A DNA stretch of 30,508 bases from contig NJFT01000342.1 of the NCBI GenBank assembly GCA_002221725.1, positions 1 to 30,508 on the forward strand, read 5' to 3'. The stretch comes from Scedosporium boydii (lineage: Eukaryota > Ascomycota > Sordariomycetes > Microascales > Microascaceae). The position numbers and the translations under genes are program-made. Of this stretch, positions 20,542-30,490 are shown piece by piece (the stretch's first letter is position 1; every line of letters begins with the position of its first letter). Below the pieces are notes generated by a model, which saw nothing but the letters and a program-made list of their open reading frames with translations, was not told where the DNA came from and made no database searches.

Positions 20542-22425
20542 CTAGTTTTCGCTGAGGTTCCATATATCCAACCATCCCTCGTTATCGCTCCTGAGCGGCT
20601 TCTCAAGTCTACCAAAGCGCGCAGGTAGTCCCGAGTTGGCCTCGGGCAAACACATCCACTCCCTCACGCAGTCGGGGACTTCCTCCTTAATGTGGCTAAT
20701 ACAGACAAGAGCTTGATCATCAGAAAGCCCGGTAACCTTAACATTTCCAGCCTTCTTAACCTCGCTGTCGACGACATTTCCGTCTCGAATGATCTTCTCT
20801 TCTCCCGAAGAGAGGAAGAGGATGCACTTGTCTCTGACAGCCTCATCCATGCCACTAAGGGCCTCGTCGAGGACGACGATATCAGGACTCTTAACCATGG
20901 CTCTGATAAAGAGCGCCACGCGCTGAGCGCTGAACGAGAGCTCGCCTAGGAGATATTCGTCTGCCCAGGAGAGATCATGCGTGGGCTCGGTTGCTAGGTG
21001 GTATGACGGGTGTAGTTCGGGTGCGAACCAGCGCAAAGCCGCCTCTACTTTGGACAAAGCCTCACCGTCGAGCTTCGGCCGGCTCTTGAAAGTGTCTGCC
21101 CAGGCGTTTTCGATGACTTGCCGCACGGTCAGGCTGCGGGGCATATGCTGGTGGACCTCGGGGCTCGAATGGCCGACTCGAGATTGAATGTCCCAGAAGG
21201 TGAGGACGGGTTGTGCGGAGCCCGGTTCGGGGAGCCGACTTCTTCCGAAGAGTTTTATGGGGAGCGAATAGGTTTGGGGATGATCGGAACATAGTAATGA
21301 GACGAGTGTTGTTTTGCCGGAGCCGTTGGGCCCGAAGACGGCCCATCTGTCGCCCCTTCTCACTTTCCACTGTAACCCGGATTTGGCACCTGTTGGCGTA
21401 GATTCTGTCCAGTTGCCGAGGACAATCTTGTCCCCGTACTTGACCTGACACCCGTCCATTTCCACGAGCACGTCTCTATTGCTGTCTGGGGTTTTCGAGG
21501 AAGAGTCGGATGCAGCTGCTTCGCCCGTAGCAGGCACCTCGGCGTCATTCCGTAAGCCGCCAGTCCATACTCCTTTAGTATACTGTTTGTGTCCATACAA
21601 AACCTCGTTTTTAGGTCCCATAGCTTCAATCTCGCAGTCGCCCTTTAGATAGACGACATGCGAGATCCAGTCAGGCAGAGGATCCTGGGGCCTCGCGCTA
21701 AGCACGAGACGCGGATTTGCCTGGTTCGCAAGGGACGCCAATAGCGGGTCGAGAGAACGCACCGTCGGTGGGTCAAGCCCCATGAACGGCTCATCGAGCA
21801 GAAGGACCTCGGGGGTTGTCAGCAAGGCCCTGGCAATGCGCGCGCGGCGCCCTTGGCCGTTACTGAGAAAGGCCACGGGAAGATCCAGAAGCTGTGAAAG
21901 GCGTAGATCCGTAACGGCACGGTCAAGGAGTTTAGACATTTCGGGACTAAGAGTGTTCTTAGATAAGGGGTTAAGCTCCGTGTTGCCCAGGAGATAGTCC
22001 CGCAGAGAGAAATCGGTGGATTCACGGCGGGACTCGTAGCGGGCGGAGAGGTAAGCGGATGTGGTGACACCATCGGTGAGACCGCCCCCGTTGCGCTCGC
22101 CATCGAAGCCAACGTAGGCGATGGCGCGATCGGGGGTCCTCAGGTCATGAGGCACGGCATCGCTGGATAGGTAAGGGTAGGACCTAGCCGTAGGGGGGTC
22201 GCAGAGAAGGCGCCCGCGCAGAAGATGAAGGAAGGTGGTTTTCCCGGAGAGAGAAGGACCGACGACACACCAGTTCTGGGGCGAGTCGGAGAAAGAGGGT
22301 AGCTCAAAGTTGAGGTTGGTGAAGAGCGGCGGGTTGGTGGCCGATGTGACAGCGTTAGGGTGTCTCCGGAAGAAAGTGCCATTGGCGACCCGAATGACGG
22401 GGGAGCGGAAGAGCTGAGGCCGCAT
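20542..22425 (-). CDS. Twin-cassette ABC ATPase, YDR061W/ModF type
   Basis: Single exon, 627 residues from the ATG at 22425 (ATGCGGCCTCAG); a TTG further up is not a likely start. There are two ABC nucleotide-binding domains and no membrane segments. NBD1 has Walker A GPSLSGKTT (about 56-64), signature LSNGQGRRARIARALL (about 187-202) and Walker B VLLLDEP (about 207-213). NBD2 has Walker A GPNGSGKTT (about 365-373), a degenerate signature LSFSAQR and Walker B IVVLDEALSGMD. A switch histidine is visible in NBD2 (ISHIKEEVP) but not at the equivalent NBD1 position (LSARPQDPLPDW). The organisation resembles bacterial ModF and the uncharacterised yeast protein YDR061W. The basic N-terminus (MRPQLFRSPVIRV) could be a mitochondrial targeting signal, which is inference. 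The substrate is unknown. Confidence 0.85.
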   Translation of the reverse strand: MRPQLFRSPVIRVANGTFFRRHPNAVTSATNPPLFTNLNFELPSFSDSPQNWCVVGPSLSGKTTFLHLLRGRLLCDPPTARSYPYLSSDAVPHDLRTPDRAIAYVGFDGERNGGGLTDGVTTSAYLSARYESRRESTDFSLRDYLLGNTELNPLSKNTLSPEMSKLLDRAVTDLRLSQLLDLPVAFLSNGQGRRARIARALLTTPEVLLLDEPFMGLDPPTVRSLDPLLASLANQANPRLVLSARPQDPLPDWISHVVYLKGDCEIEAMGPKNEVLYGHKQYTKGVWTGGLRNDAEVPATGEAAASDSSSKTPDSNRDVLVEMDGCQVKYGDKIVLGNWTESTPTGAKSGLQWKVRRGDRWAVFGPNGSGKTTLVSLLCSDHPQTYSLPIKLFGRSRLPEPGSAQPVLTFWDIQSRVGHSSPEVHQHMPRSLTVRQVIENAWADTFKSRPKLDGEALSKVEAALRWFAPELHPSYHLATEPTHDLSWADEYLLGELSFSAQRVALFIRAMVKSPDIVVLDEALSGMDEAVRDKCILFLSSGEEKIIRDGNVVDSEVKKAGNVKVTGLSDDQALVCISHIKEEVPDCVREWMCLPEANSGLPARFGRLEKPLRSDNEGWLDIWNLSEN

Positions 22426-23175
22426 TGTAAGGACCAATTGAAGATTTATTATTAAGGAGGAGAAACGTAGCTCATCTCATGGCGATTCTCCTGCTCTCCT
22501 GAAGGTATGCAGGACACACGACACAGGCAGATAGATGCCCGTGTTCGTTGAAATAAGTCACTGGTCGCTTGGACATGATCCAGCGGAGTTTACGGGGTTA
22601 AGGAAAATAGGCTCTCAAAGGGCGAAGAATGACCGATCGCGGATCCGAACTGCCGCGATGACTCAATGTTTTGACCGCGTAAGTATCTTGTGTGAAAAAG
22701 TGTCAATTGATGTATGCAGGAGATATAAAAGCCTGGGATTGGGCGTTTTGATTTCAAGGGACGGGCAAAAAGTGGTCATGGTTGTTGACGAGTGGTTTCC
22801 TGCCGAAGTGATACTTGGTGTGTGCCCTTTTTCCTTGACTTAATCGAAGGAAATCCTCGTTTATTCCTTTTAAGACAGCCCGAGAGTTTTTAGGAATCAC
22901 CATTGGTGTTCAGATTCTATCTTCATTTACGAAGTACATGCTGTTTATTCAATACCACATATACACTGCATATAGATAGATACAGATATTCTGTTCTTAC
23001 TTTTTGAGTGCGAGAGAGAGGACAACGTGTGAGGAGATTTGCCGGGCAACAGCCATGGGGCGTGGTCGACTCGCGTTGCCAAGGTTGCTATTATGGACAG
23101 CTCTATGGACAGTGGACGCGAGGGAAACGTCTCAAAAGGGACAAGCTTCCCAGAAATTCTCACGAGGGGCGTTGT
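22426..23175. other. Intergenic region upstream of the ABC ATPase gene
   Basis: About 750 bp. The left part should be the promoter of the ABC gene. A 102-codon plus frame at 22535-22843 begins with ATG but matches no family I recognise. A TATA-like GATATAAAAG lies near 22720. Motif copy 4 is at 22928-22937. Confidence 0.5.
22928..22937 (+). repeat. TACGAAGTAC motif, copy 4
   Basis: Exact 10-mer in the context TTTACGAAGTACATG; the first G of the 11-mer is replaced by T. Intergenic. Confidence 0.75.
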
Positions 23176-23959
23176 CTAGATGTCACTCTCCTGGGAGATC
23201 ATCTTTAGAAGCATGTCTACATCATCCACCTCGTCTTCCAGTGCAAAGGATGAGCCGGGTCTCCGATAAAATGGAGCCTCAAACTCGGGTGGATAAAACC
23301 CAGCATACTCCCAGTCGATAATAGTCTTGATCTTGAGGCTGTCAGGGTCCACGATGGCGTTGTTAGCCGAAAGGTCGTTATGGCAGAAGACGAGGTCATG
23401 CTTGTCTCGGTTTCGCACTTTCCAGGGTCTGCCCCTTGACGTACGCATAACGCGATATGGCGGGAGCACCTAACTACGATTTAGCGATCCGGTTCGGGTT
23501 CGCTGAGGCTAACTAAGGACCGGAGAGAGGATTACCATGCCACCCAGCCCTCCCCAAGTGTCAGATGTTAGCTTCTTGAGAGTCTCTAGATGAAGCTCTA
23601 GCTCTTTGGCGACGATCTTCTTCTTTTCTTCGTCTAGGTCGTTCATCGCGGTCCCTTCGACATACTCGGTCACCAAGTACGAAGTACGCCGCGCCATCAT
23701 CCTCAAAGCAGACATAAAGCTTCGGCAATGGGATGTTGGTCCTCTCGGCAAGAAACTTGAGACATGCTCCCTCGTTCAGAATGCGCTCTGTGTTAAATAG
23801 TGGAACATGCAAATATCCGCTTTGTTTCTGCCATTCATTCGGGCGAAGACTGCGCTTAATCCAGGTCCCCCCAACGTGGTAATACTTTCTCTCGTGTGTG
23901 ATGGCTATGCAGTGCTCCTCACGTTTATCATTGGGCTCCTGGTTTGTTGGAGGCACCAT
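23176..23959 (-). pseudogene. APH-like kinase gene broken by a 7-bp tandem duplication
   Basis: Phosphotransferase of the APH/choline-kinase fold, as found in many fungal families of unknown substrate. Exon 1 is 23536-23959 and exon 2 is 23176-23469, joined by a 66-nt intron (GTAATC donor, TTAG acceptor). Exon 1 starts MVPPTNQEPNDKREE and reads correctly to YVCFEDDGAAY. A second copy of AAGTACG (+ strand, 23675-23688 holds two in tandem) then shifts the frame, and translation would stop at 23561. Past the duplication the other frame continues the family exactly: LVTEYVEGTAMNDLDEEKKK, WGGLGG, then across the intron VLPPYRVMR. Catalytic motifs remain intact in exon 2: FCHNDLSANN and IIDWEYAGFYPPEFE. 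Without the extra heptamer the product would be 236 residues. The decay looks recent, because everything else is preserved. An assembly error is possible but less likely for a perfect 7-bp duplication. Confidence 0.85.
23675..23688 (+). repeat. Tandem AAGTACG duplication, motif copy 5
   Basis: Two perfect AAGTACG units that create GTACGAAGTAC at 23677-23687, inside the coding sequence of the kinase gene. Collapsing to one unit restores the reading frame. Confidence 0.9.
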
Positions 23960-24853
23960 CCTTGGGAAGGGTGAATTGAATCATGGTAGGTCTGGCACAG
24001 CACACTGCGTGTTGAACCCAAGCACACACGCAACTTCAAGGCAACTCAAGGGTAACCACAGATTACTGGTCCGTCAATTGACGACGGGTTGAGGCGCAGC
24101 CGGGTTTCTATTGCGTTGATAACTTGAAGATCCCCAAATAGATTAGCTGTTTGCCCGGAGGAACCGGACGGATCAGTTCCTTGGATCAACAGAGACGAAT
24201 GACGGAGACGTGCCTCGTTGATTGGCTTGGCCCCTTGAAAAGTTGAAACAGAAGAGCGGTTCGTTGCATGCAAGGTTATTTTGGTTGGTGTTTGCCCACA
24301 GAAGTGACCTTGAGTGACTTGGATTAATTAGAAATTTAGAATTGAAGCTTGATTTTTGGTGGTTGCCGTTGCCCCGTTGCCCCGTTAACCACGACGGATG
24401 CGATACCGACGCAACCGTTTGTGTACTTTCGACATTCCCACGACTTTGACTGCAGTCTTTCGAGCCAAATCCGTCCAGCTCCAGTTCTCCTTGTAGCTCC
24501 CCGCCGCCACACCCAAAACGGACCACCAGTCCACAACAACTTTGGAATTGGAAATCTCTCCGATAAATCCCACGAGGAGCACCACCGCCGGCTGCAGTCT
24601 TTGCAAGCCAGTCCACACCGCCCTCTTTCCTCCTTTCCACACCTGTAACCAGAAGCACCACCTCCCATAGCAATTGGCAATTGACGAGCACGAGGACAGG
24701 GCAGCGACGCAACGCCTATTCGAGGCATCAACCCCACAGCCTCCCGGCGCGACCGCCGTGTTTACACTGCGCTCCGCCTGTTGAAAAGGACCATCGTCCA
24801 TCCACAGACACAGGCGCATCGATAAACTCCAAGGCCCCTTTGATAACAGCAAG
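23960..24853. promoter_or_regulatory. Promoter and long leader region of the chitin synthase gene
   Basis: About 900 bp shared by the divergent kinase pseudogene and the chitin synthase gene. The last ATG on the plus strand before the chitin synthase start is at 24398. The following 450 bp contain none, which fits a long 5' leader under selection against upstream starts. Minus-strand frames at 24173-24873 have no recognised family and are not called. Confidence 0.5.
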
Positions 24854-27800
24854 ATGGACCACCATCCCAGCACTCCTACACGGCCTCCCGATTACTCTCT
24901 TCCCGCCTACGAAGATGAAGACACACCCGGTCACGGAAGCGGTGTGAGGCTGCTGACCTCCATGGATGACCCTCTTGACACCCGACAGTACGTGCCTAGA
25001 ACTTCCCCCACCAGGAAGCCGCCCGCATCGGCAGTGCCACCCGAATCCCCAGTTCCTTTGCCTCTCTCTCCAGGAGGACGTGTGCTGTCCCATCTTTCTT
25101 CCACTGGCCAGTCGCCAGTCTGCGCTCCAGGGAGTCCCCTGGCTGAGCTGAGGAGGAAGCCCGTCGACGGCGGCTCTCCTACCGTAAAGCTTCAGAAGAA
25201 GAACAAGCCCGAGCACATCTTGCAAGCGGAGATTCTCCAGAGCCTACCCACTCTGGGCGACGGGCCGTCCCGCAGGAAAAGTCTCCTTCGCGAACAGAGA
25301 ACAGGAAGCCCGGTCCGCTCGAGAGCTGCAATGTCGGCTGGCGGTCTAAAACCTGTAAGTGACAGTGACAACGAAAGCTCACCAGATTATGTCTCTAGCA
25401 CGCGGCCACTCCACCGGCCATACCAGCCTTCCGTGGCTTCTTCTCACTCCAGACCCTCTTCAATCCTCGATCCGCCGAGCATGCCCCCGCCAGATTCCAC
25501 CTATGTGCCGTTTCAACGAAGAGACAGCATCGCCAGTTCCCGAGGCTGGAGCCCTTCGCGGATGTCTGGAAGCTATGCGCGCCCTCCTCCGTCGAGTGTT
25601 CACTACGAACCTTCAGAGCTCAACGGATCGCCACGTCCGGGAACACCCTCATCCAGATACGGCGGAAGCCCTCGGCGGCCATTGCCTCCCGAGCCCTTGT
25701 TCTCGACGGGAGCGAGGAACTCTACTGCCTTCGCCGATGACGCTACTGTCTCGATACCTCTCGATGGAGATCACGACGACGATGTCTTTGGCCCCGATCG
25801 TGATTATGTAGAGTCGCACCACCATGACTACTACGACCATGACCACCATGATCACCATGATCACCATGACGACAATGACCACCATGATCATCATGACTAC
25901 AACGACTACCATGACCACCACTACCATGACCGAGATTCGTATGGGAGGGACTCTCAAACAACGCTGAGCGGAGCTGGCCACGGGGACGAGGACGAGTTCA
26001 ACGAAAAGGTATCGCACTACGGACCCGCCCCCGAGGGCGAGCAGGAACGTCGCGGCGTCAGGGCCCCTCAGACGTCCAAGAAGGAAGTCCAACTCATCAA
26101 CGGCGAACTGGTGCTCGAGTGCAAGATCCCCACCATCCTCTACAGCTTCCTACCGCGCCGCGACGAGATCGAGTTTACTCACATGAGGTACACCGCCGTC
26201 ACCTGTGACCCCGACGATTTTGTCGATCGCGGGTACAAGTTGAGGCAAAACATCGGCCGGACGATGCGCGAAACGGAACTGTTCATCTGCATTACCATGT
26301 ACAACGAGGACGAGTTCAACTTTACTCGCACCATGCACGCCGTCATGAAGAACGTGTCTCATTTCTGCGGCCGCAGCAAGTCAAGGACGTGGGGTGAGAA
26401 CGGCTGGCAGAAGATCGTGGTCTGCATAGTCTCCGACGGCCGAGAGAAGATCCACCCGCGTACTCTCGATGCCCTAGCCGCCATGGGAGTCTACCAGCAC
26501 GGCATCGCCAAGAACTACGTCAACCAGAAGGCCGTCCAGGCCCACGTGTACGAGTACACCACCCAAGTCTCTCTAGACTCCGACCTCAAGTTCAAGGGCG
26601 CCGAGAAGGGCATCGTGCCGTGCCAGATGATCTTTTGCCTCAAGGAAAAGAACCAGAGGAAGCTCAACTCGCATCGGTGGTTCTTCAACGCCTTCGGTAA
26701 GGCCCTAAACCCCAACGTGTGCATCTTGCTCGACGTCGGTACTCGCCCCGGCACGAACTCGCTGTACCACCTTTGGAAGGCGTTCGACACCGACTCCAAC
26801 GTCGCCGGCGCTTGCGGCGAGATTAAAGCCATGAAGGGCCGCTTCGGCGGCAACCTACTCAATCCGCTAGTAGCCTCTCAGAACTTTGAGTACAAGATTT
26901 CAAACATCCTCGACAAGCCGCTAGAGAGTGTTTTCGGTTACATTACTGTGCTTCCCGGTGCGCTCAGCGCTTATCGGTATCACGCTCTTCAAAACGACGA
27001 GACCGGCCACGGGCCCCTTAGCCAGTACTTCAAGGGTGAGACGCTGCATGGTCAGCATGCGGATGTGTTTACTGCCAACATGTATCTTGCCGAAGACAGA
27101 ATTCTTTGCTGGGAGCTCGTTGCGAAGCGACAAGAGAGGTGGGTGCTGAGATATGTCAAGAGTTGTACCGGAGAGACAGACGTACCAGGTAAGCTTCTCG
27201 CTCTTCATCATCACCATAGTGATGCTTATTATGCTTATTATGCTCTAACTCTTTTTCCTCCACAGACACCGTTCCCGAGTTCATATCCCAACGCAGACGT
27301 TGGCTCAACGGCGCCTTCTTCGCCGCCGTCTACTCACTCGTTCACTTCAGACAAATTTGGAACACCGACCACACCATCGCACGCAAGATCCTCCTGCATA
27401 TTGAATTCCTCTACCAATTCCTACAGCTCCTTTTCACCTACTTCTCTCTCGCCAACTTCTACCTCGCCTTCTACTTCATCGCTGGCGGTCTCGCAGACCC
27501 CACCGTCGATCCCTTCGGTCACAACATCGCGAAATACATCTACACGATTCTACGGTACACCTGCGTTCTGCTCATCGCCACTCAGTTCATCTTGTCTCTA
27601 GGTAATCGGCCACAGGGTGCTAAGAAGCTCTACCTGACGAGCATGATTGTCTACTGCGTTATCATGTTGTATACGACGTTCGGCTGTATCTACATCATCG
27701 TTCGGCAGCTCACTAAGAAGGACCTCGACGAAGACGGAAACGAAATCGGCCTCAAGCTAGGCAGTAACGTCTTCACCAACCTCGTAGTCTCCATCGCCTC

Positions 27801-28452
27801 GACAATCGGCCTCTACTTCCTCATGTCTTTCCTCTACCTCGACCCCTGGCATATGTTCACCTCCTCGCTGCAATACTTCCTCCTGCTGCCGAGCTACGTC
27901 TGCACGCTCCAGGTCTACGCCTTCTGCAACACACACGACGTCACCTGGGGAACCAAGGGCGACAACGTCATGAAGACGGACCTCGGCGGCGCCGTTGGCC
28001 AAGGCTCGACGGTCGAACTCGAGATGCCATCGGAGCAGCTCGACATCGACAGCGGCTACGACGAGGCCCTCCGCAACCTCCGCGACCGGCTCGAGGTGCC
28101 GCAGACGGGCATCTCGGAGGCACAGCTCCAGGAGGACTACTACAAGAGCGTGAGGACCTACATGGTGGTCACGTGGATGATCGCTAACGCTATCCTCGCC
28201 ATGGCCGTGTCGGAGGCGTATGCGGGGCGTGTGATAGGAGACAACTTTTACGTGCGGTTCCTGCTCTGGAGCGTGGCTAGTTTGGCGCTTTTTAGAGCTT
28301 TGGGGAGCACGACGTTTGCGATTCTGAATGCCGTTAATATGATTGTCGAGGGTCGTGTTAGGATGAGTTTGAAGGTGCCCGAGTGGGTGGGCGGGTTGGG
28401 GAGTAAGATGTCGGAGACTATGAGTAGCATAGGGAGTAGCGTGAGGAGGTGA
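24854..28452 (+). CDS. Chitin synthase, class I
   Basis: Family 2 glycosyltransferase of the plasma membrane that polymerises UDP-GlcNAc into chitin and extrudes it. Exons are 24854-27188 and 27266-28452 (donor GTAAGC, acceptor CACAG, joining VP|DTVPEF), giving 1173 residues. Residues 1 to about 420 are a low-complexity Pro/Ser-rich N-terminus that includes a His/Asp tract at about 320-361. The catalytic domain follows: [19 protein letters not shown] (Asp about 528), [19 protein letters not shown] (about 745-751) and QRRRW (about 787-791). The C-terminal part has about six to seven hydrophobic segments. [23 protein letters not shown] and [12 protein letters not shown] match class I (N. crassa chs-3, Aspergillus chsC) better than class II or III. 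The start AAGATGG has a good context. It is longer than usual for class I because of the N-terminus. Confidence 0.93.
25815..25935 (+). repeat. His/Asp-coding minisatellite in the chitin synthase gene
   Basis: Imperfect tandem copies of CACCATGAC and CACCATGAT encode runs of HH, HD and DH with scattered Tyr and Asn (residues about 320-361). The tract stays in frame and ends at [11 protein letters not shown]. Confidence 0.85.
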
Positions 28453-28921
28453 GATGGAGATGGTTGAGGCAAGGGTTTTTGTTTGAATTTGGGGGTTCAT
28501 GATTGTCTTTTTGTTCGGCTACTTGTTCGAGTCTTTTTTTTTTTTTTTCCTTTTTTTTTTCTGGGATTTGGGTTCGGGTTTCTGTTGGGCATTTGATGAT
28601 AGTGCTGTTTGTTCATTTGTGTTTTCTCTTCGTCTTTTTTTCTCTTGTTTGATGTGTTAGACGATTCCGTTCTCGCAATGTGGTTGATTGCATGGGAGAT
28701 GGCAACATGAACAGACTGAAGGGAAGGAAACTCGAGATGTAAGTCAAAAATAATGATGAATGGGTACGAGAATCTCGGGGGCTTCAGTTCTAGAGTTTTG
28801 TTTATATGGAGAGAATCAAATCCACCTATACCCTTCCCTCAACCCCCTCGCGTCCCTCTCCTTCTAACACCAAGCCTGGCTTTCTGATGACGGCTTTTCT
28901 CGTACTTCCCATGTCAAGATG
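28453..28921. other. Convergent intergenic region
   Basis: About 470 bp between the 3' ends of the chitin synthase (+) and methyltransferase (-) genes. A T15-CC-T10 tract at 28534-28560 lies about 80 bp past the chitin synthase stop. No gene is seen. Confidence 0.6.
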
Positions 28922-29740
28922 CTACTTCGTACAGATAATCTCGCCATTCATCACCCCGAACCAAGCCTCCTTGGACGTAGACCACTTCCTCCAAGCCTTG
29001 ACGCCATCCTCCATCTCCTCCTCCTCCATCACACCCAACTGCTTCATTCTCCACCTCAGCTCCGACTCCTCTTCCATCCTCTCCGCCACGCTCTCCCCCC
29101 ACCATCTCACGTCCTCCTCCGTAGCAAAACTCCAGCTCCCAATCGAACAAACGATCTTCTCCGCCTCAAAACCCGCCCTCATCGCCAACCCTTTCAACCT
29201 CAACCCCATGTCCGGATCCGACCCCGCGGCTCTCATCGTCCCCTCCAGCGCGACCTTCCACGCTTGCATACCGGGGAGGGCGGGATGGTACATCATCGAA
29301 GAGACGACCATGTCCTTGCACGCCAGGATGCCACCCGGTCTCAGCACCCTCGTCATCTCCTTGACCGACCGCACCGGATCTATCAGGTGAATCACCACCT
29401 GGTGCGCATGCACTAGATCGACGCTCTCCGCTTCAAAGGGCAGCTCCTCCACGTTACCCCTCACAAACTCGCCGTTCGTCAGCCCCCGCTCCGAAAACGT
29501 CGCCCGCGCACTCTCTAGCGCCTTCTCCGATGCGTCGAAGCAGATCACGCGGCCTTGCGGTACCAGCGCCGCGAAGTCCGCCGAGATCGTCCCGGGGCCG
29601 CACCCGACGTCGAGGATCGTCATCGTTGGTTTGATGTGTGGGAGGACGTAGGGGGTGAATCCTGCCGCGGTGCGGTGGGCGTGGGCGGAGAGGACGGCGG
29701 ACGAGTGCCCGTGGATGTAGTGCGTTGGTTCTTCGGACAT
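28922..29740 (-). CDS. SAM-dependent class I methyltransferase
   Basis: Single exon, 272 residues from the ATG at 29740. The Rossmann-fold methyltransferase motifs are clear: ILDVGCGPGTISADFA (about 42-57, SAM-binding motif I), VICFDASEKALESAR (motif II with the acidic ribose-binding residue), GNVEELPFEAESVDLVHAHQ (motifs III and IV), and MTRVLRPGGILACKDM (motif V). It belongs to the broad UbiE/Methyltransf_11 group, which in fungi includes many small-molecule and secondary-metabolite enzymes. The substrate cannot be read from the sequence. The C-terminal third is acidic and Met-rich (GVMEEEEMEDGV). The last codons and stop (TGT ACG AAG TAG) are part of a GTACGAAGTA motif copy. Confidence 0.88.
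   Translation of the reverse strand: MSEEPTHYIHGHSSAVLSAHAHRTAAGFTPYVLPHIKPTMTILDVGCGPGTISADFAALVPQGRVICFDASEKALESARATFSERGLTNGEFVRGNVEELPFEAESVDLVHAHQVVIHLIDPVRSVKEMTRVLRPGGILACKDMVVSSMMYHPALPGMQAWKVALEGTMRAAGSDPDMGLRLKGLAMRAGFEAEKIVCSIGSWSFATEEDVRWWGESVAERMEEESELRWRMKQLGVMEEEEMEDGVKAWRKWSTSKEAWFGVMNGEIICTK
28923..28932 (-). repeat. GTACGAAGTA motif, copy 6 (reverse orientation)
   Basis: TACTTCGTAC on the plus strand, the reverse complement of GTACGAAGTA. On the minus strand it contains the final codons of the methyltransferase gene up to its stop. Confidence 0.75.
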
Positions 29741-30445
29741 GGCTGCGTCCTTGATGGGTTTTGTGGGAGGTAGAGCTATGGGGGATTCTGGAGGTATGGA
29801 CAGCCTGGCTTAGGCGACTGGTCAGGGTAGGTATTAAAGGAAAAGAAGAAAGCAGGACGGCGGGCAGGTTGAAGGATAGAATCGAATAAAATGAAGCGAA
29901 AGGAAAAAAAAAAAAAAAAATCGATGAAGGAGCAATGTTCAGAGTGACGTCGAAGCTCTCTCGCCGGACCGTAGATCCGCGCTTGGAAATCCTTGATATC
30001 GAATCCAGGGGAAAACGGAGCCTAGCTTTCCTTGTCTGTCTTATTCCCTTTTCTTTCTTTAATCGAATGGAACTCTGCGTGCATGCTGCATATGTATGAG
30101 GATATGAGGACGATCAGGTCGGTGGATTTCCACCAGTCCCAAGAGACGAATCGTCTGACTGATGTTTATTCTCCGTGTTCGGCGAAAGCTGGGTTGAGAT
30201 CACGGTCGCTCACGTTCCGCGCTTGGAGAATGGGAATTAACGAGACATATCCCTTTCCTCCTCGCGTCTACGACCGGGTTTACCTTGATTTGATCTCTCC
30301 GGGCTGTCACTGCGTTGGCGTCTAATGTATAATGCTATACACATGGACTCATATCTGCTGTTGAAGCTCTTTACGGCACTTAATATTTAGAAAAAAAATA
30401 GTCTGGTCCTAGTTGATCGATACTATGCTCTATAACCCCAAAAAC

Positions 30446-30490
<45 letters not shown>

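Noticed and set aside
22535..22843. 102-codon plus-strand ORF with ATG start
   Set aside because: No family signature and no splice partner; it overlaps the promoter region of the ABC ATPase gene. Kept only as an unassigned frame.
24173..24873. Minus-strand ORFs of 133-179 codons upstream of the chitin synthase gene
   Set aside because: No recognised domain, mutually overlapping frames, and a location in the probable chitin synthase leader.
24854..28452. Class II or class III assignment for the chitin synthase
   Set aside because: [15 protein letters not shown] and the HFRQIW region fit class I; class III typically reads GEKMHG and LQRRRW here, and class II has LCFEVVAKR.
27757..28500. 247-codon minus-strand ORF
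   Set aside because: Antisense to chitin synthase exon 2; the sense frame has clear conserved motifs.
28806..29416. 194- and 165-codon plus-strand ORFs
   Set aside because: Antisense to the methyltransferase gene, with Ser/Pro-rich composition expected from the opposite strand.
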